This document shows positions 37,511 through 46,436 of a DNA stretch of 64,000 bases, one piece after another. Under the pieces are notes generated by a model that made no database searches, had not been told where the DNA came from, and saw only the letters and a program-made list of their open reading frames with translations. Every line of letters begins with the position of its first letter. Position 1 is the first letter of the stretch. The DNA lies in assembly GCF_019492185.1 (NCBI RefSeq), contig NZ_JAICCF010000002.1, positions 124,001 to 188,000 on the forward strand. Reading direction: 5' to 3'. The DNA is from Chitinophaga rhizophila. Its GTDB lineage: Bacteria > Bacteroidota > Bacteroidia > Chitinophagales > Chitinophagaceae. Position numbers and translations under genes: made by a program.

Positions 37511-39103
37511 ATGAAGAAGACATCCCTTTACCTGCTTGCAGGCACACTGTTGTGCGCTGCTACCAGTCCCCTTGTTGCCCAGACTGTCAGTTACCAGGAG
37601 TTTACCGCTCCCGTATACCGCTTTGCTGAAGATCAGCGGTTCAGTGATCACAAGAAAGTATTTTATCTGGCCGACCTGGATAAGCCATTGCTGGAAAGTC
37701 TGCTTAGTTCTTCTGCCAATAAAGAAGCAGCTGTAGACCAGTTCCGTGTAAGCATCATGCAGGAACTGTCCAGGACCGGCATCAGGTCTACTGCCGACGG
37801 TGGCGACCTGACTGTAGCCTACCTGGTGGATAAAATGAACCTGTCTCCGGTGAACAATGCCGGCTTTGGCGTAACCTATTCCGTTGAAGGTATAATCCGG
37901 GAGGTGGTAATGAACCGGAAAGGAGAGCCTTATGCTAACAAAACGCATAAGATCTCTAAACAGGAAACACTGTCAACTGCCGACCAGATCTCTAATGAAT
38001 TTACCAAAATGCTGACGAATGGTAAAGCGGTAGACGTATACCGTGTTGCATTTAAAAATATACGCAGGCTGGCAGCGGAGACAGAAAAGACCTATGTGAA
38101 TGGCTACCAGACACAGACATTCAGCCTCCCGTTCATATACAGAGCAAAAAAGAAGTACCCGGAGTTCATGGTGCTTGACTCTCTGAACGAGTCGCTGGTT
38201 AACACCCTCAAAAAGAAGGAAACTACCGACTACAGCAATATCATCAAGCCATATGAGCAGCAGTATCTGCAAATAGCTGGTCAGCAGTATCCTGCAGATT
38301 ACAACCTGAAACAGATCAAGGTGGCGGCCTATTCCCAACTGTCTTTCCTGTATTACCTGGCATATGATACCGTAAACCTGAAAAACGCACTGGATACATT
38401 GTACGCCAATTCCAGCAAATTTCTCGGAACAAGGGCAGACTACGAACTGCGCGGTTCGCTGGCAAAGGAGCTGAGAGGCTATTATGCTACTGTTAATGAG
38501 CGAAAATATCCCCTGGATTCATCTTCCGGCGAAATCAGAAGCGATATGTTCTCTACTGAGAAATTGTCTGATGGCTGGATACTGCTGAACCAGGGAGATA
38601 CTATCAAGGGCCGTTATATTGATGAACATTTCAAAGGCACTATGATTGACCTGGACGCAGGCAAATATGTAAAGTTTGAGATCATTGAAAAAGAGAAAGC
38701 CAGACGTAAGAACTATAAACTGGCAGATGTTAACTCTTTCGGCTTCCTGGGTAAGACATACGAGATCCATAAGTTCAAACCGGTATTTGAACAGAACAAT
38801 GCGGTAGGTCTGGATATGCTGCGCAGTAAGAACTATCCTCTGCAGGTCATCTACAGCTCTCCTAAGATAAGGATACTGAAAGAGAATTTTGGAGAAGGAG
38901 CAACCAATGCAATTGTGTTCATCCGTCCAGCAGAAGAGGAAGTAGCCAATCAGGGCCGTGACTGGTTCAAAAAGAAGGAAGAGATGATGAAGGAATACTT
39001 CAAAGACTGTCCGGAGATGATTGCTAAGATCGGCAACTATGATTTCAAGACAGAAGCCGGATATATTAAGATGGCAGAAGATTATACTAATAGTTGTAAA
39101 TAA
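37511..39103 (+). CDS. Exported protein of unknown function, 530 residues
   Basis: A protein with a signal peptide ending near 'TSPLVAQ' and no family I can name. The middle has 'NVLKKKETTDYSN'-type helices. The end is Lys/Glu-rich ('GRDWFKKKEEMMKEYF'), and there are beta-strand blocks such as 'WILLNQGDTIKGRYIDE' and 'MIDLDAGKYVKFEII'. It is probably periplasmic. The gene starts 134 bp after the terminator of the adhesin operon and ends at its own hairpin, so it is a separate unit. Confidence 0.75.
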   Translation: MKKTSLYLLAGTLLCAATSPLVAQTVSYQEFTAPVYRFAEDQRFSDHKKVFYLADLDKPLLESLLSSSANKEAAVDQFRVSIMQELSRTGIRSTADGGDLTVAYLVDKMNLSPVNNAGFGVTYSVEGIIREVVMNRKGEPYANKTHKISKQETLSTADQISNEFTKMLTNGKAVDVYRVAFKNIRRLAAETEKTYVNGYQTQTFSLPFIYRAKKKYPEFMVLDSLNESLVNTLKKKETTDYSNIIKPYEQQYLQIAGQQYPADYNLKQIKVAAYSQLSFLYYLAYDTVNLKNALDTLYANSSKFLGTRADYELRGSLAKELRGYYATVNERKYPLDSSSGEIRSDMFSTEKLSDGWILLNQGDTIKGRYIDEHFKGTMIDLDAGKYVKFEIIEKEKARRKNYKLADVNSFGFLGKTYEIHKFKPVFEQNNAVGLDMLRSKNYPLQVIYSSPKIRILKENFGEGATNAIVFIRPAEEEVANQGRDWFKKKEEMMKEYFKDCPEMIAKIGNYDFKTEAGYIKMAEDYTNSCK

Positions 39104-39106
39104 GTA

Positions 39107-39143
39107 CAAGAACAGCCGGTTTAAAGCCGGCTGTTCTTGTTTT
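39107..39143 (+). terminator. Rho-independent terminator
   Basis: A perfect 13-bp stem (39107-39119 with 39127-39139) with a seven-base loop and a short T run. Confidence 0.8.
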
Positions 39144-39360
39144 CAGGCGCTCCTTTACACTGGTTGTATCACAGGTTTAGGAGACCAGACGGATAGATTT
39201 GTAAAAAAGTCTTAATTTTATTCGATGAATGTCAAAAGCTATGCCTTTTTGAATACTTTCGTCACTTGTAGGGAGACTATCAATCTATTAGCGGGCTGAC
39301 ACCACAAGGGGGCCTCACATGCTATGAAACCGTCAAACAATAAAGAATTTACAGCTAAAT

Positions 39361-40344
39361 ATGAGTAATAAACCGACAGACTTCACGTGGAGTAATGAGC
39401 CGAATCCGCATCACGTACGCGTAAGGCAGATTCTGAAGCAACATCCTGAGATGAAAGAGCTTATAGGGAAAAATCCCTATACTATATATGTGATCATTGG
39501 CCTGGTAGCTGCACAGGTAGGTCTTTCCTATTGGTTGCGGGATGCTTCCTGGTGGTTGATCTTCCTGGTAGCTTACGGTGTAGGTGCATTTATCAGCCAT
39601 GCACTGTGGGTGATGATCCATGAAACCAGTCACGGTCTGATCTTTAAAGGTAAAATACCTAACCTTCTGGCAGGTATCCTGGCTAATCTGCCACATATCT
39701 TTGCCAGCTCTGTCTCGTTCCAGCGGTACCACCTGAAGCACCATGCCCATCAGGGAGAACATGATCTGGATGCAGACCTTCCTGATTTCTGGGAAGCCAG
39801 ACTGGTAAGTAACAACCCGCTTAATAAAATGATGTGGTTCCTGTTCTTCCCGGTATTTCAGATTACCCGTACTGCAAGACTGAATATATCTCTGTTTGAC
39901 CGCTGGGTAGCTATCAACTGGGTAATACAGCTGGCGTTTGACGTGGCTATCGTAGCTTTCTTCGGACCAAAGGCACTGGTGTATATGCTCATCAGCTTCT
40001 GCTTCTCTGTCGGTTTACACCCCCTGGGGGCACGCTGGATTCAGGAACACTACCTGACGCTGGACCCTGTTCAGGAAACTTATAGCTATTATGGTCCGCT
40101 GAACACTGTAGCTTTCAACGTAGGTTTCCATAATGAGCACCATGACTTTCCGTCTATCCCATGGAACAAACTGCCACAGGTGAAAAGTAAAGCGCCTGCT
40201 TATTACGATTCCTTGCTGTCGCACCAGTCCTGGACCAGACTCTTCTTCAGCTTTATCTTTAATCCTAAGCTTTCCCTCTACTCCCGTGTACTGCGTAAAG
40301 AGAAAGTGAAGATTGCCAAAGACACAGAAGCAACTGTTGCTTAG
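39361..40344 (+). CDS. Dihydroceramide delta-4 desaturase-like (DEGS) fatty-acyl desaturase
   Basis: A 327-residue membrane desaturase with all three histidine boxes: HETSH (87-91), HLKHHAH (124-130) and HNEHH (257-261). Membrane helices flank them. The protein closely follows the eukaryotic DEGS family: the N-terminus 'FTWSNEPNPHHVRVRQILKQHPEMK', 'VSFQRYHLKHHAH', 'GLHPLGARWIQEHY', 'ETYSYYGPLNTVAFNVGFHN' and 'PAYYDSL' match the human and yeast layout motif for motif. DEGS enzymes introduce the 4,5-trans double bond of ceramide. Bacteroidota make dihydroceramide lipids, so a sphingolipid substrate is likely, but this is inference. It is a single gene with its own terminator. Confidence 0.9.
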   Translation: MSNKPTDFTWSNEPNPHHVRVRQILKQHPEMKELIGKNPYTIYVIIGLVAAQVGLSYWLRDASWWLIFLVAYGVGAFISHALWVMIHETSHGLIFKGKIPNLLAGILANLPHIFASSVSFQRYHLKHHAHQGEHDLDADLPDFWEARLVSNNPLNKMMWFLFFPVFQITRTARLNISLFDRWVAINWVIQLAFDVAIVAFFGPKALVYMLISFCFSVGLHPLGARWIQEHYLTLDPVQETYSYYGPLNTVAFNVGFHNEHHDFPSIPWNKLPQVKSKAPAYYDSLLSHQSWTRLFFSFIFNPKLSLYSRVLRKEKVKIAKDTEATVA

Positions 40345-40363
40345 TCAACAACTATATAACTTG

Positions 40364-40394
40364 AAAAGGGGAGCTTACCAGGCTCCCCTTTTTT
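40364..40394. terminator. Rho-independent terminator between converging genes
   Basis: AAAAGGGGAGC and GCTCCCCTTTT (40364-40374 and 40382-40392) around seven bases. T residues follow on both strands, better on the plus strand. Confidence 0.85.
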
Positions 40395-40473
40395 AATGTT
40401 GTCACCTGATCGCCCAGACCAGCCAGCGCAATCTGCTCATGGCATTGGCCCTTACCCTATCCAAGGCTGATTA

Positions 40474-42417
40474 TTAATAACTTATAACAAACTTCCTGTT
40501 AGTACTGCTTTGCCTGCTTATCAGCAGGATGCGGGTGATTGGCTTACGGGACCAGTTATCTGTCAACCTTCTCTCATCTGCACCTTTACACTCCATAACG
40601 GTTGTTTTCACCTCCCATAACTGCGGCTCATAACTTAACCGAACAGGTTTAGCACCGGGTACGTTAAATTGAATGACGCCTTTCTGGGATATATCCACCG
40701 GACAAACAGTCATAAATGTTTGTGTAAGTGAGGATGCGGGGCTGGCTAAGGTGAAATCATCGGTAATAATGATTTGCCCCTGACGCCGGTCCATTTGCAC
40801 CGCTCGTACCCACCTGCTTACTCCGGCCTCCTGTGGGTAGGCCCCGGCAATGTCCATGCGCAGTGTTGCCCCATTCTCATCCTTATGGTATTGCACATTA
40901 CCAGCTCCGAATTTACGCCCTTCTTTCTGCTGCACATTATTGATGGTCGGCAGGTTATGATAGGCAGAACTGTTGTACCATAACTGGTACCGGTCCTTAG
41001 AGAACGTCTTCGCAGTGTAAGTACCCAGTCCGACGTCAATAATAACCGGCTGCCCGGAGGCATATACGATGAAGTCTCCCACATCATTATGATTATGGCT
41101 TTCACCGTTATGCCCACCGTGACTGGCGACAAACAATCCGTTATCTGCCCTGGCAGCCATCAGTTGTATATTCTCCAGCCATACATCCGGAAGAACAGGT
41201 TCGCGGCCTTCGCTGCGGGCGCATTCCTTCCAGGCTAACATATTAAACAGCATACGTGGCTTGGCAAAATCACCATTAATAGGTGTATAAACCGGGTATC
41301 GGTGGAATGCCCATGCACCGAAGTCCTTCATCACAGGATCTCCCATCAGCTGCCCCATTCTGAAAAGCAGCAGTCCGTCTGTAGGAATCACAGGCGAAGC
41401 ATCTGCCACATTAATATAGTAGTTGCCGGCAATGTGCATTTTGTAGATATAAGAGGCCATCCTGCTAATGATAGGTGCATTATAGATCTTCAGCTTACCA
41501 CCAGTAGCGCTTTCCAGTATTGTCAGCGCGTCAAAGACTCTGCCTGTAGCGCCGGACCAGTATACAGGTCCTTCATCTACAGCGCCGTCTTCTCCAATAA
41601 AGTTGATATAATGATCAAGCAGGTGAAGGGCATGTTCCAGTTCTGATATACGGCGGTCATTACTCTTTTCAAGCAGCAACAGACTAGTCATCCAGTTGCT
41701 GATGACCCAGGGGTTCCAGTTATTGATCGGATATTCCCTGGTACCTTTTTTCAGGTAAAAATAGCGGTCGCTATCCTTTTCCAGGGGGGTCAGCAAACGC
41801 CTGTTCACCTCATGATAAATGCGTTTACGTAGTAGCTTTGAATAGGCATCCAGCTGTGGTCCCAGCAGGTAATCCGTCAAGGCCAGCACGGTAGCTGTTT
41901 CACTGGCAAACAGGTCTACCGAGGGGTCTTCCACGTCTGCCAGGTCAATCCCCGCTTTCTGCAGATACAGATGTCCCGGAGTACCCCAGAAACTTTCTTC
42001 GCAGATAGACCATATACCGTTGATAATAGCAGTAAGGAAACGGCCCTTCCGTTCTATTGCTTCGGCAACTGCCATGGTAAACAACTGATCTCTTTTGCGA
42101 AACAACATCTCTTCATAGCGCGATCTGTCGCCGTTCTTCTGATACTCCATCATCATAGAGGCCGGAATAGCGACGAAGGGAATCTTCAGGTAACTTTCCG
42201 CCTGACGGAAGATGCTTTGCTGTACTGAGTCAGGGATGATCTTTTTCCAGCCTGCGGCATCTGTGGGGAAAGGACGCCATTCCCCGGCGGGTAATAGTGC
42301 AGCAGCTATCTGTTGTCGGGAAAAACGACTTAAAAGGTTACGGGGTTCCTGCGCGTTAGCATATCGGGGCATTGTACTGAATGACACTAACAGCAGCAAG
42401 ACTAATACATATTTCAT
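40474..42417 (-). CDS. Heparinase II/III-family polysaccharide lyase
   Basis: A 647-residue exported protein; the start at 42417 is chosen from the signal peptide 'MKYVLVLLLLVSF', ending near 'ANAQ'. The N-terminal two thirds are an alpha/alpha toroid and the C-terminal part is the heparinase II/III-like beta-sandwich. The recognisable catalytic-domain motif is 'ESHNHNDVGDFIVYASGQPV', with 'IDVGLGTYT' after it. Members cleave uronic-acid polymers such as heparin or alginate by beta-elimination; the substrate here is unknown. The downstream neighbour on the minus strand is separated by a convergent terminator. Confidence 0.9.
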   Translation of the reverse strand: MKYVLVLLLLVSFSTMPRYANAQEPRNLLSRFSRQQIAAALLPAGEWRPFPTDAAGWKKIIPDSVQQSIFRQAESYLKIPFVAIPASMMMEYQKNGDRSRYEEMLFRKRDQLFTMAVAEAIERKGRFLTAIINGIWSICEESFWGTPGHLYLQKAGIDLADVEDPSVDLFASETATVLALTDYLLGPQLDAYSKLLRKRIYHEVNRRLLTPLEKDSDRYFYLKKGTREYPINNWNPWVISNWMTSLLLLEKSNDRRISELEHALHLLDHYINFIGEDGAVDEGPVYWSGATGRVFDALTILESATGGKLKIYNAPIISRMASYIYKMHIAGNYYINVADASPVIPTDGLLLFRMGQLMGDPVMKDFGAWAFHRYPVYTPINGDFAKPRMLFNMLAWKECARSEGREPVLPDVWLENIQLMAARADNGLFVASHGGHNGESHNHNDVGDFIVYASGQPVIIDVGLGTYTAKTFSKDRYQLWYNSSAYHNLPTINNVQQKEGRKFGAGNVQYHKDENGATLRMDIAGAYPQEAGVSRWVRAVQMDRRQGQIIITDDFTLASPASSLTQTFMTVCPVDISQKGVIQFNVPGAKPVRLSYEPQLWEVKTTVMECKGADERRLTDNWSRKPITRILLISRQSSTNRKFVISY

Positions 42418-42632
42418 CACCAAATATAAGATTTGCGCGCACGATTCTTTGTTGAACAATCATACAACCGTTCCGGAAAGACAATAATTACCTGCTGATC
42501 AGATCAATATAATATATGCTGCATCTCACAGGTATTGCGGCGATGCATTCTTAAACAGACTCAATCAATATCAATGAGGGTATTATACCTCCCGCCGGGG
42601 AGCAGGAAATCACCCGTTCTGATGCCACCATT

Positions 42633-42652
42633 GCAACCAGCTACCTGGTTGC
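42633..42652. other. Perfect 8-bp hairpin between the heparinase and glycosyltransferase genes
   Basis: GCAACCAG-CTAC-CTGGTTGC lies in the 292-bp spacer upstream of the heparinase gene. It could be an operator or RNA hairpin. The remaining spacer shows no credible gene. Confidence 0.4.
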
Positions 42653-42710
42653 AGCGATCTGCATCCCCGGTTATCAAAGAAAGCTCGTAGTATGAATATG
42701 CAGGCTGTAA

Positions 42711-42740
42711 AAAGAAAAGGCGGCCCGATGACCGCCTTTT
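42711..42740 (-). terminator. Rho-independent terminator of the glycosyltransferase gene
   Basis: AAAAGGCGG and CCGCCTTTT (42715-42723 and 42732-42740) around eight bases; on the minus strand T residues follow. It starts 12 bases after the stop codon. Confidence 0.75.
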
Positions 42741-42751
42741 CACTTGCCTGA

Positions 42752-43909
42752 TTAAGGTCTTGTAATGAGTATAAGATTGCCCGTAGCCTTTTCCTGCAGG
42801 CTATCCAGGAATATGTCGGAAACCTGGTTCACAAAGTAGACAGGTTCTTTCTTGGTAAGTGTTCCGGCAGGATCATTGGCATACACCAGCTGCTCCTTGA
42901 ATGGGTAGTTTTCGCCCATCATATCATCTTCAGGGCGTTCTCCTCTCAACAGAACGGGTAGGCCATGTTCGAGCATTGCCATAGAAGATCCGCTTTTTCC
43001 AAATAAGGCATAGTCTGCCCGTGAAATGCCTACATCTGCTTTCAGCATATGACCGGATACAGAGGCTTCAGATAAGAAACCGTGATCAATGACATTGTCT
43101 TCTCCGAAAGCACGTCTGGCAATATCTACTGCTTTGTCTTTATGTACGCCGCCATCGCCCAGAATCTCCAGGCAGATCGTTCTGCCGGTTTTTTCTCCTA
43201 CCGCCTTCAGATAGTCTACCTGCCGCTGATAGTCATTAAGCGCACCTGTAAAGGAGCCGAAATGGATAGCAGTCAGGCTGTCTGTCGGAGGTGGTTCTGG
43301 AGGTGTCATTTCCGCAATCGGGATATTGCTGAAGAGGGGAATCAGGTTCACCTCTTTCCAGCCCAGGCTCTTCTTATAAATCCCGATTGAAGTAGTTACA
43401 GACGCCGGATTGAGCACTGCAAGCATGTGCCGGATAATCACCTTTTGCAGCAATCCAAGCACTTTCAGTTTGAAGTTGCTATAGCCATGCAATCCTACCC
43501 ATAGTTCATGAAACATAACATGCCACCTGAAGTCTTTTCCGAGTGAGGTCAGATGCCGGGTGAAAGAAAAAGGTAGTCCGCGTTTTTCAAATGAGAAAGG
43601 CACATATTGCAGACTGACCCATTCGGGATTAAATTGCCCGATATAGTTACGTGCTGCCGCAAAACGTTCCCGTTCGCGCATATCTCCCGGTAAACGTAGT
43701 ACGGGTACCTCTATGTCATTGCTTACCTGCATACCCTCATACAGGGTAGTCGTTTTGCGGTCATTCAGTGCTACGATCGCCACGTCATGTTGTTTACGAA
43801 TCAGTTCACAGGCCAACCTCCGGGTATAGTCTCCCACGCCATCTCTTCCGGGTTCCAGTGAACCACATAGAAAAACTATTTTCACATTACAATCTTTAAG
43901 GGTTATCAA
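42752..43909 (-). CDS. Glycosyltransferase, GT4-like
   Basis: A 385-residue GT-B-fold protein. The N-terminal lobe starts 'VKIVFLCGSLEPGRDGVGDYTRRLACELIRKQHDVAIVAL', the usual GT4 first strand and glycine loop. The C-terminal lobe has 'LTAIHFGSFTGAL', 'LEILGDGGVHK' and 'ADVGISRADYALFGKSGSSMAMLEHGLPVLL', where a nucleotide-sugar binding Glu is expected. The start is ATG at 43909, but a GTG at 43885 immediately before the first strand is equally plausible. The sugar and acceptor are unknown. Confidence 0.85.
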   Translation of the reverse strand: MITLKDCNVKIVFLCGSLEPGRDGVGDYTRRLACELIRKQHDVAIVALNDRKTTTLYEGMQVSNDIEVPVLRLPGDMRERERFAAARNYIGQFNPEWVSLQYVPFSFEKRGLPFSFTRHLTSLGKDFRWHVMFHELWVGLHGYSNFKLKVLGLLQKVIIRHMLAVLNPASVTTSIGIYKKSLGWKEVNLIPLFSNIPIAEMTPPEPPPTDSLTAIHFGSFTGALNDYQRQVDYLKAVGEKTGRTICLEILGDGGVHKDKAVDIARRAFGEDNVIDHGFLSEASVSGHMLKADVGISRADYALFGKSGSSMAMLEHGLPVLLRGERPEDDMMGENYPFKEQLVYANDPAGTLTKKEPVYFVNQVSDIFLDSLQEKATGNLILITRP

Positions 43910-44277
43910 TAAGGGCTAAGCCATTTTGTAAGTTGGTTTACAAAGTTTCATTCTGAAGAATAATGCCGACACAAGGTACTGTAGATTAATAGATTATAAA
44001 AGACCCTCTACGGTATGAGCCACCTTAACAGCCGCCTTAAACAAGTAGGATTTCTTCTGAGAATACAAAATATGCAAGAAGAATATTTTGTTACAGATAG
44101 CCGAGAATTACTATTTATAAAAATAAATATGTTGACTATTTCTCCAGAGTACCGGTTCTCCCCATCATATTATCCTGAAAACATATCTCTTCAGTCGGGT
44201 TAAAGTATACACACATGACCTTACATGCCATGATTAACTGGCATATCAATTTTTAACAAGTGAGTGTTTCATGGACG
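43910..44277. other. Intergenic spacer without visible gene
   Basis: AT-rich sequence of 368 bp. A frame at 44015-44203 opens with 62 codons but lacks any protein-like pattern. A short hairpin ATGCCA/TGGCAT lies at about 44225-44245, just downstream of the 58-residue gene. Confidence 0.5.
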
Positions 44278-44454
44278 TTATTCCCAATTCTCCTCCATCT
44301 TCTTGTAGCTTTTCTTGCTTACAGTAGAATTTTTCTTTGACCGGGAACGGCCTTTCTTCTTTCTTGCATTGATGTTATTTACCAGCGAGTTTTTCACACC
44401 TAACTTGTTCTTGCGGGTGCGTTTCGTCTTACGTGTTTTTGTACGTGTTGCCAT
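44278..44454 (-). CDS. Small highly basic protein, 58 residues
   Basis: An uninterrupted frame starting MATRTKTRKTKRTRKNK and ending KKMEENWE. About half of the residues are Lys, Arg or polar Thr/Ser/Asn, with no signal peptide or membrane helix. The composition resembles small ribosome- or nucleic-acid-associated proteins, but no family can be named. The clean frame, the coherent basic composition and the acidic-aromatic tail support a real gene. The reverse-strand frame over the same bases is a shadow of it. Confidence 0.75.
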   Translation of the reverse strand: MATRTKTRKTKRTRKNKLGVKNSLVNNINARKKKGRSRSKKNSTVSKKSYKKMEENWE

Positions 44455-44619
44455 ACTATTCGTTTATATATCAGCACACAAAAAGCATTCCCCTGCCAAT
44501 AGCAGCCCCGGCGCTAAGTAATGACCTTAGCGCTTCCCTGTCAGACAGATTGTAGTGCTGTTATAGATAGCGTTCAGGTTTTTGCATTATATTTAATTAC
44601 AGTTAACCAATCTCCACGT

Positions 44620-46278
44620 ATGAAAACTCAACTCGTCCTCTGTCTGTTCCTGCAGCTATTTGCAGGATCCTCCGCCTGTATCAAAGAAAAAGCTGTTGCT
44701 GAAAGCCAGGTAGCGCATATTACCGCCTCCTCTCCTGTTGCTGACTATGGGATATACACCTTCCGTTGCGTTGCCGGTGGCAAATACATGGAGGTGTCAG
44801 GCAATCCGCTTTATAATGAGAAGTATGATGATGCGCGAAAGATCACGCAATATGCCGCTTCTGTATCAAACGGCAGCATAGATGGGTGGCAACAATGGCA
44901 TGTCATATACCACTCAACGGCAGGTAACATAAAGTACTACCACATCAGGAACGTATTCAGCGGCAAATTACTGGACGTTCCCTCCGGTATGGCCACTCCG
45001 GGCCTTCAGCTACAACAGTATGCGGCGTTACCCTTTTCAGGCGATCAGCAGTTATGGAAAATAGAAGCAACAACGACATCCGGAACGTACCGTATCATCA
45101 ACAAAGGCAATGGACTGGCACTGACCAATGGCGGTGCTGCTGCCGGCAATGGAACTCCCATTACACAGGAAGTAGCTGCAACGACTGCAAGTCAGCAATG
45201 GATGTTGACTGCACAGCCGGCAACGACTTACCGTGATGATGATGTTGTGCGCTTTTTTAACCGTAACAATCCCGCACAAGGGTCCGTTGCCTTTGACCAG
45301 GGCAACAGCATTCCACTTGGCAATGGTCAGGTACTCTGGATAACACAGGATGCCTGGGATGGCATCTCTATACAGCCTAACGGACAATTCCGCTGCGAAG
45401 CTTTCTTCAGTTACGGTAACTCTATCCTGATACAACCCACCATCAGCAACTGGGACCCTGCTGCTACCCCTAATATGCTCCGCGACTCCAGCGCGCAACA
45501 AAAACCCAAGCAGATCTGCGACATACAACCAGGTAACACCTTTGCCTGGCCAGGTCCGGGTGTTCAGATTGGCAATCATGTATACGTACAGTGTGGCGAG
45601 GGATCAGGACTTATCGCTACCAACCAGTCCTTATATGACCTCACGCCACTAAACGGTAATAAGTGGCAGGCTACACGCCTGCTCCCCCCTAATATGAGCG
45701 GACAGGCTGCCATTAACTATGCAACAGGTATGGTGAAAGCAGCAGATGGTTATGTATATACTTTCGGATCACAGGCTACCGGTTTCGGTTATGCATGTAA
45801 TGTACACGTAGCCAGATTTCCGGAGAACAATCCAATGTCATGGAGCTTCTGGAACGGGAGCAGCTGGACCACTACTCCTGTTAGCGGAGAAGCAGCCCGT
45901 ATCACCGAAGGACTAGGCACTGTTGCAATGGCCTACTTTAATGGCAAATATGTACTCATTACCATGGATCAGGGCTTCAATTGTGACAGCAGCAGGAATA
46001 TCTATATGGCAACGGCTGATAGTCCGACGGGCCCCTTCACTGCACGCACACGGGTGTATACTATCAAAGAATACCTGTATGGTAGTTATGCACGCTACTA
46101 CACACCGGCCATACATCCGCATGCGGTAAACGGACGAAATGAACTGCTGGTAACTTACTCCCTCAATTATTCAGCTTGTGGTGGTGAAGAATGCAAAGAT
46201 GGATACAGAGACCCCTATTACTACAGGGTCAAAGGTATCCGCATACCCTGGGAGCTATCAGGAAATAGTAATCAGTAA
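44620..46278 (+). CDS. RICIN-type lectin domain lipoprotein with a propeller-like domain
   Basis: A 552-residue lipoprotein; the start at 44620 is chosen because it gives a lipobox ending 'GSSAC' near residue 19. Residues about 40-215 are a RICIN B-type beta-trefoil: the repeated 'YHIRNVFSGKLLDVPSG', 'LQLQQYA', 'QQLWKI' and 'YRIINKGNGLALTNGG', 'QQWML' show the QxW pattern. The remaining part is beta-strand rich with 'RFFNRNNPAQGSVAFDQGNSIPLGNGQVLWITQDAWDG' and repeated Trp/Tyr motifs, similar to DUF5005/DUF4185-like propeller domains. It probably binds or cleaves glycans at the cell surface. Confidence 0.8.
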   Translation: MKTQLVLCLFLQLFAGSSACIKEKAVAESQVAHITASSPVADYGIYTFRCVAGGKYMEVSGNPLYNEKYDDARKITQYAASVSNGSIDGWQQWHVIYHSTAGNIKYYHIRNVFSGKLLDVPSGMATPGLQLQQYAALPFSGDQQLWKIEATTTSGTYRIINKGNGLALTNGGAAAGNGTPITQEVAATTASQQWMLTAQPATTYRDDDVVRFFNRNNPAQGSVAFDQGNSIPLGNGQVLWITQDAWDGISIQPNGQFRCEAFFSYGNSILIQPTISNWDPAATPNMLRDSSAQQKPKQICDIQPGNTFAWPGPGVQIGNHVYVQCGEGSGLIATNQSLYDLTPLNGNKWQATRLLPPNMSGQAAINYATGMVKAADGYVYTFGSQATGFGYACNVHVARFPENNPMSWSFWNGSSWTTTPVSGEAARITEGLGTVAMAYFNGKYVLITMDQGFNCDSSRNIYMATADSPTGPFTARTRVYTIKEYLYGSYARYYTPAIHPHAVNGRNELLVTYSLNYSACGGEECKDGYRDPYYYRVKGIRIPWELSGNSNQ

Positions 46279-46361
46279 TAGGGTATCATCATACAGCAAT
46301 GATCAGTGAGCATTCAGCCCGCCGGAAAGGCCTGACGCTGCCCCATTAAGGAGAAAAGCCC

Positions 46362-46369
46362 TACATTTG
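46362..46369 (+). promoter_or_regulatory. Predicted -7 box for the AstE/AspA-type gene
   Basis: TACATTTG, matching TAnnTTTG, lies 67 bp before the ATG at 46437. No convincing -33 box is seen. Confidence 0.35.
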
Positions 46370-46436
46370 CAACTTCGTTGCGACTATCTGGTCGTGAGTA
46401 TTCGTTTGCAATAGATGCATTTATTAAAAGATTGAC

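Noticed and set aside
42561-42743. A 60-codon minus-strand frame ending in Gly-rich sequence, considered as a small peptide precursor
   Set aside because: Its start codon lies inside a terminator hairpin and the opposite strand is equally open; no leader pattern is visible.
44015-44203. A 62-codon plus-strand frame in the spacer before the basic small gene
   Set aside because: No family, signal peptide or sensible composition, and no promoter or ribosome-binding cue.
44315-44521. A 68-codon plus-strand Phe/Arg-rich frame
   Set aside because: It is the reverse-strand shadow of the 58-residue basic gene.
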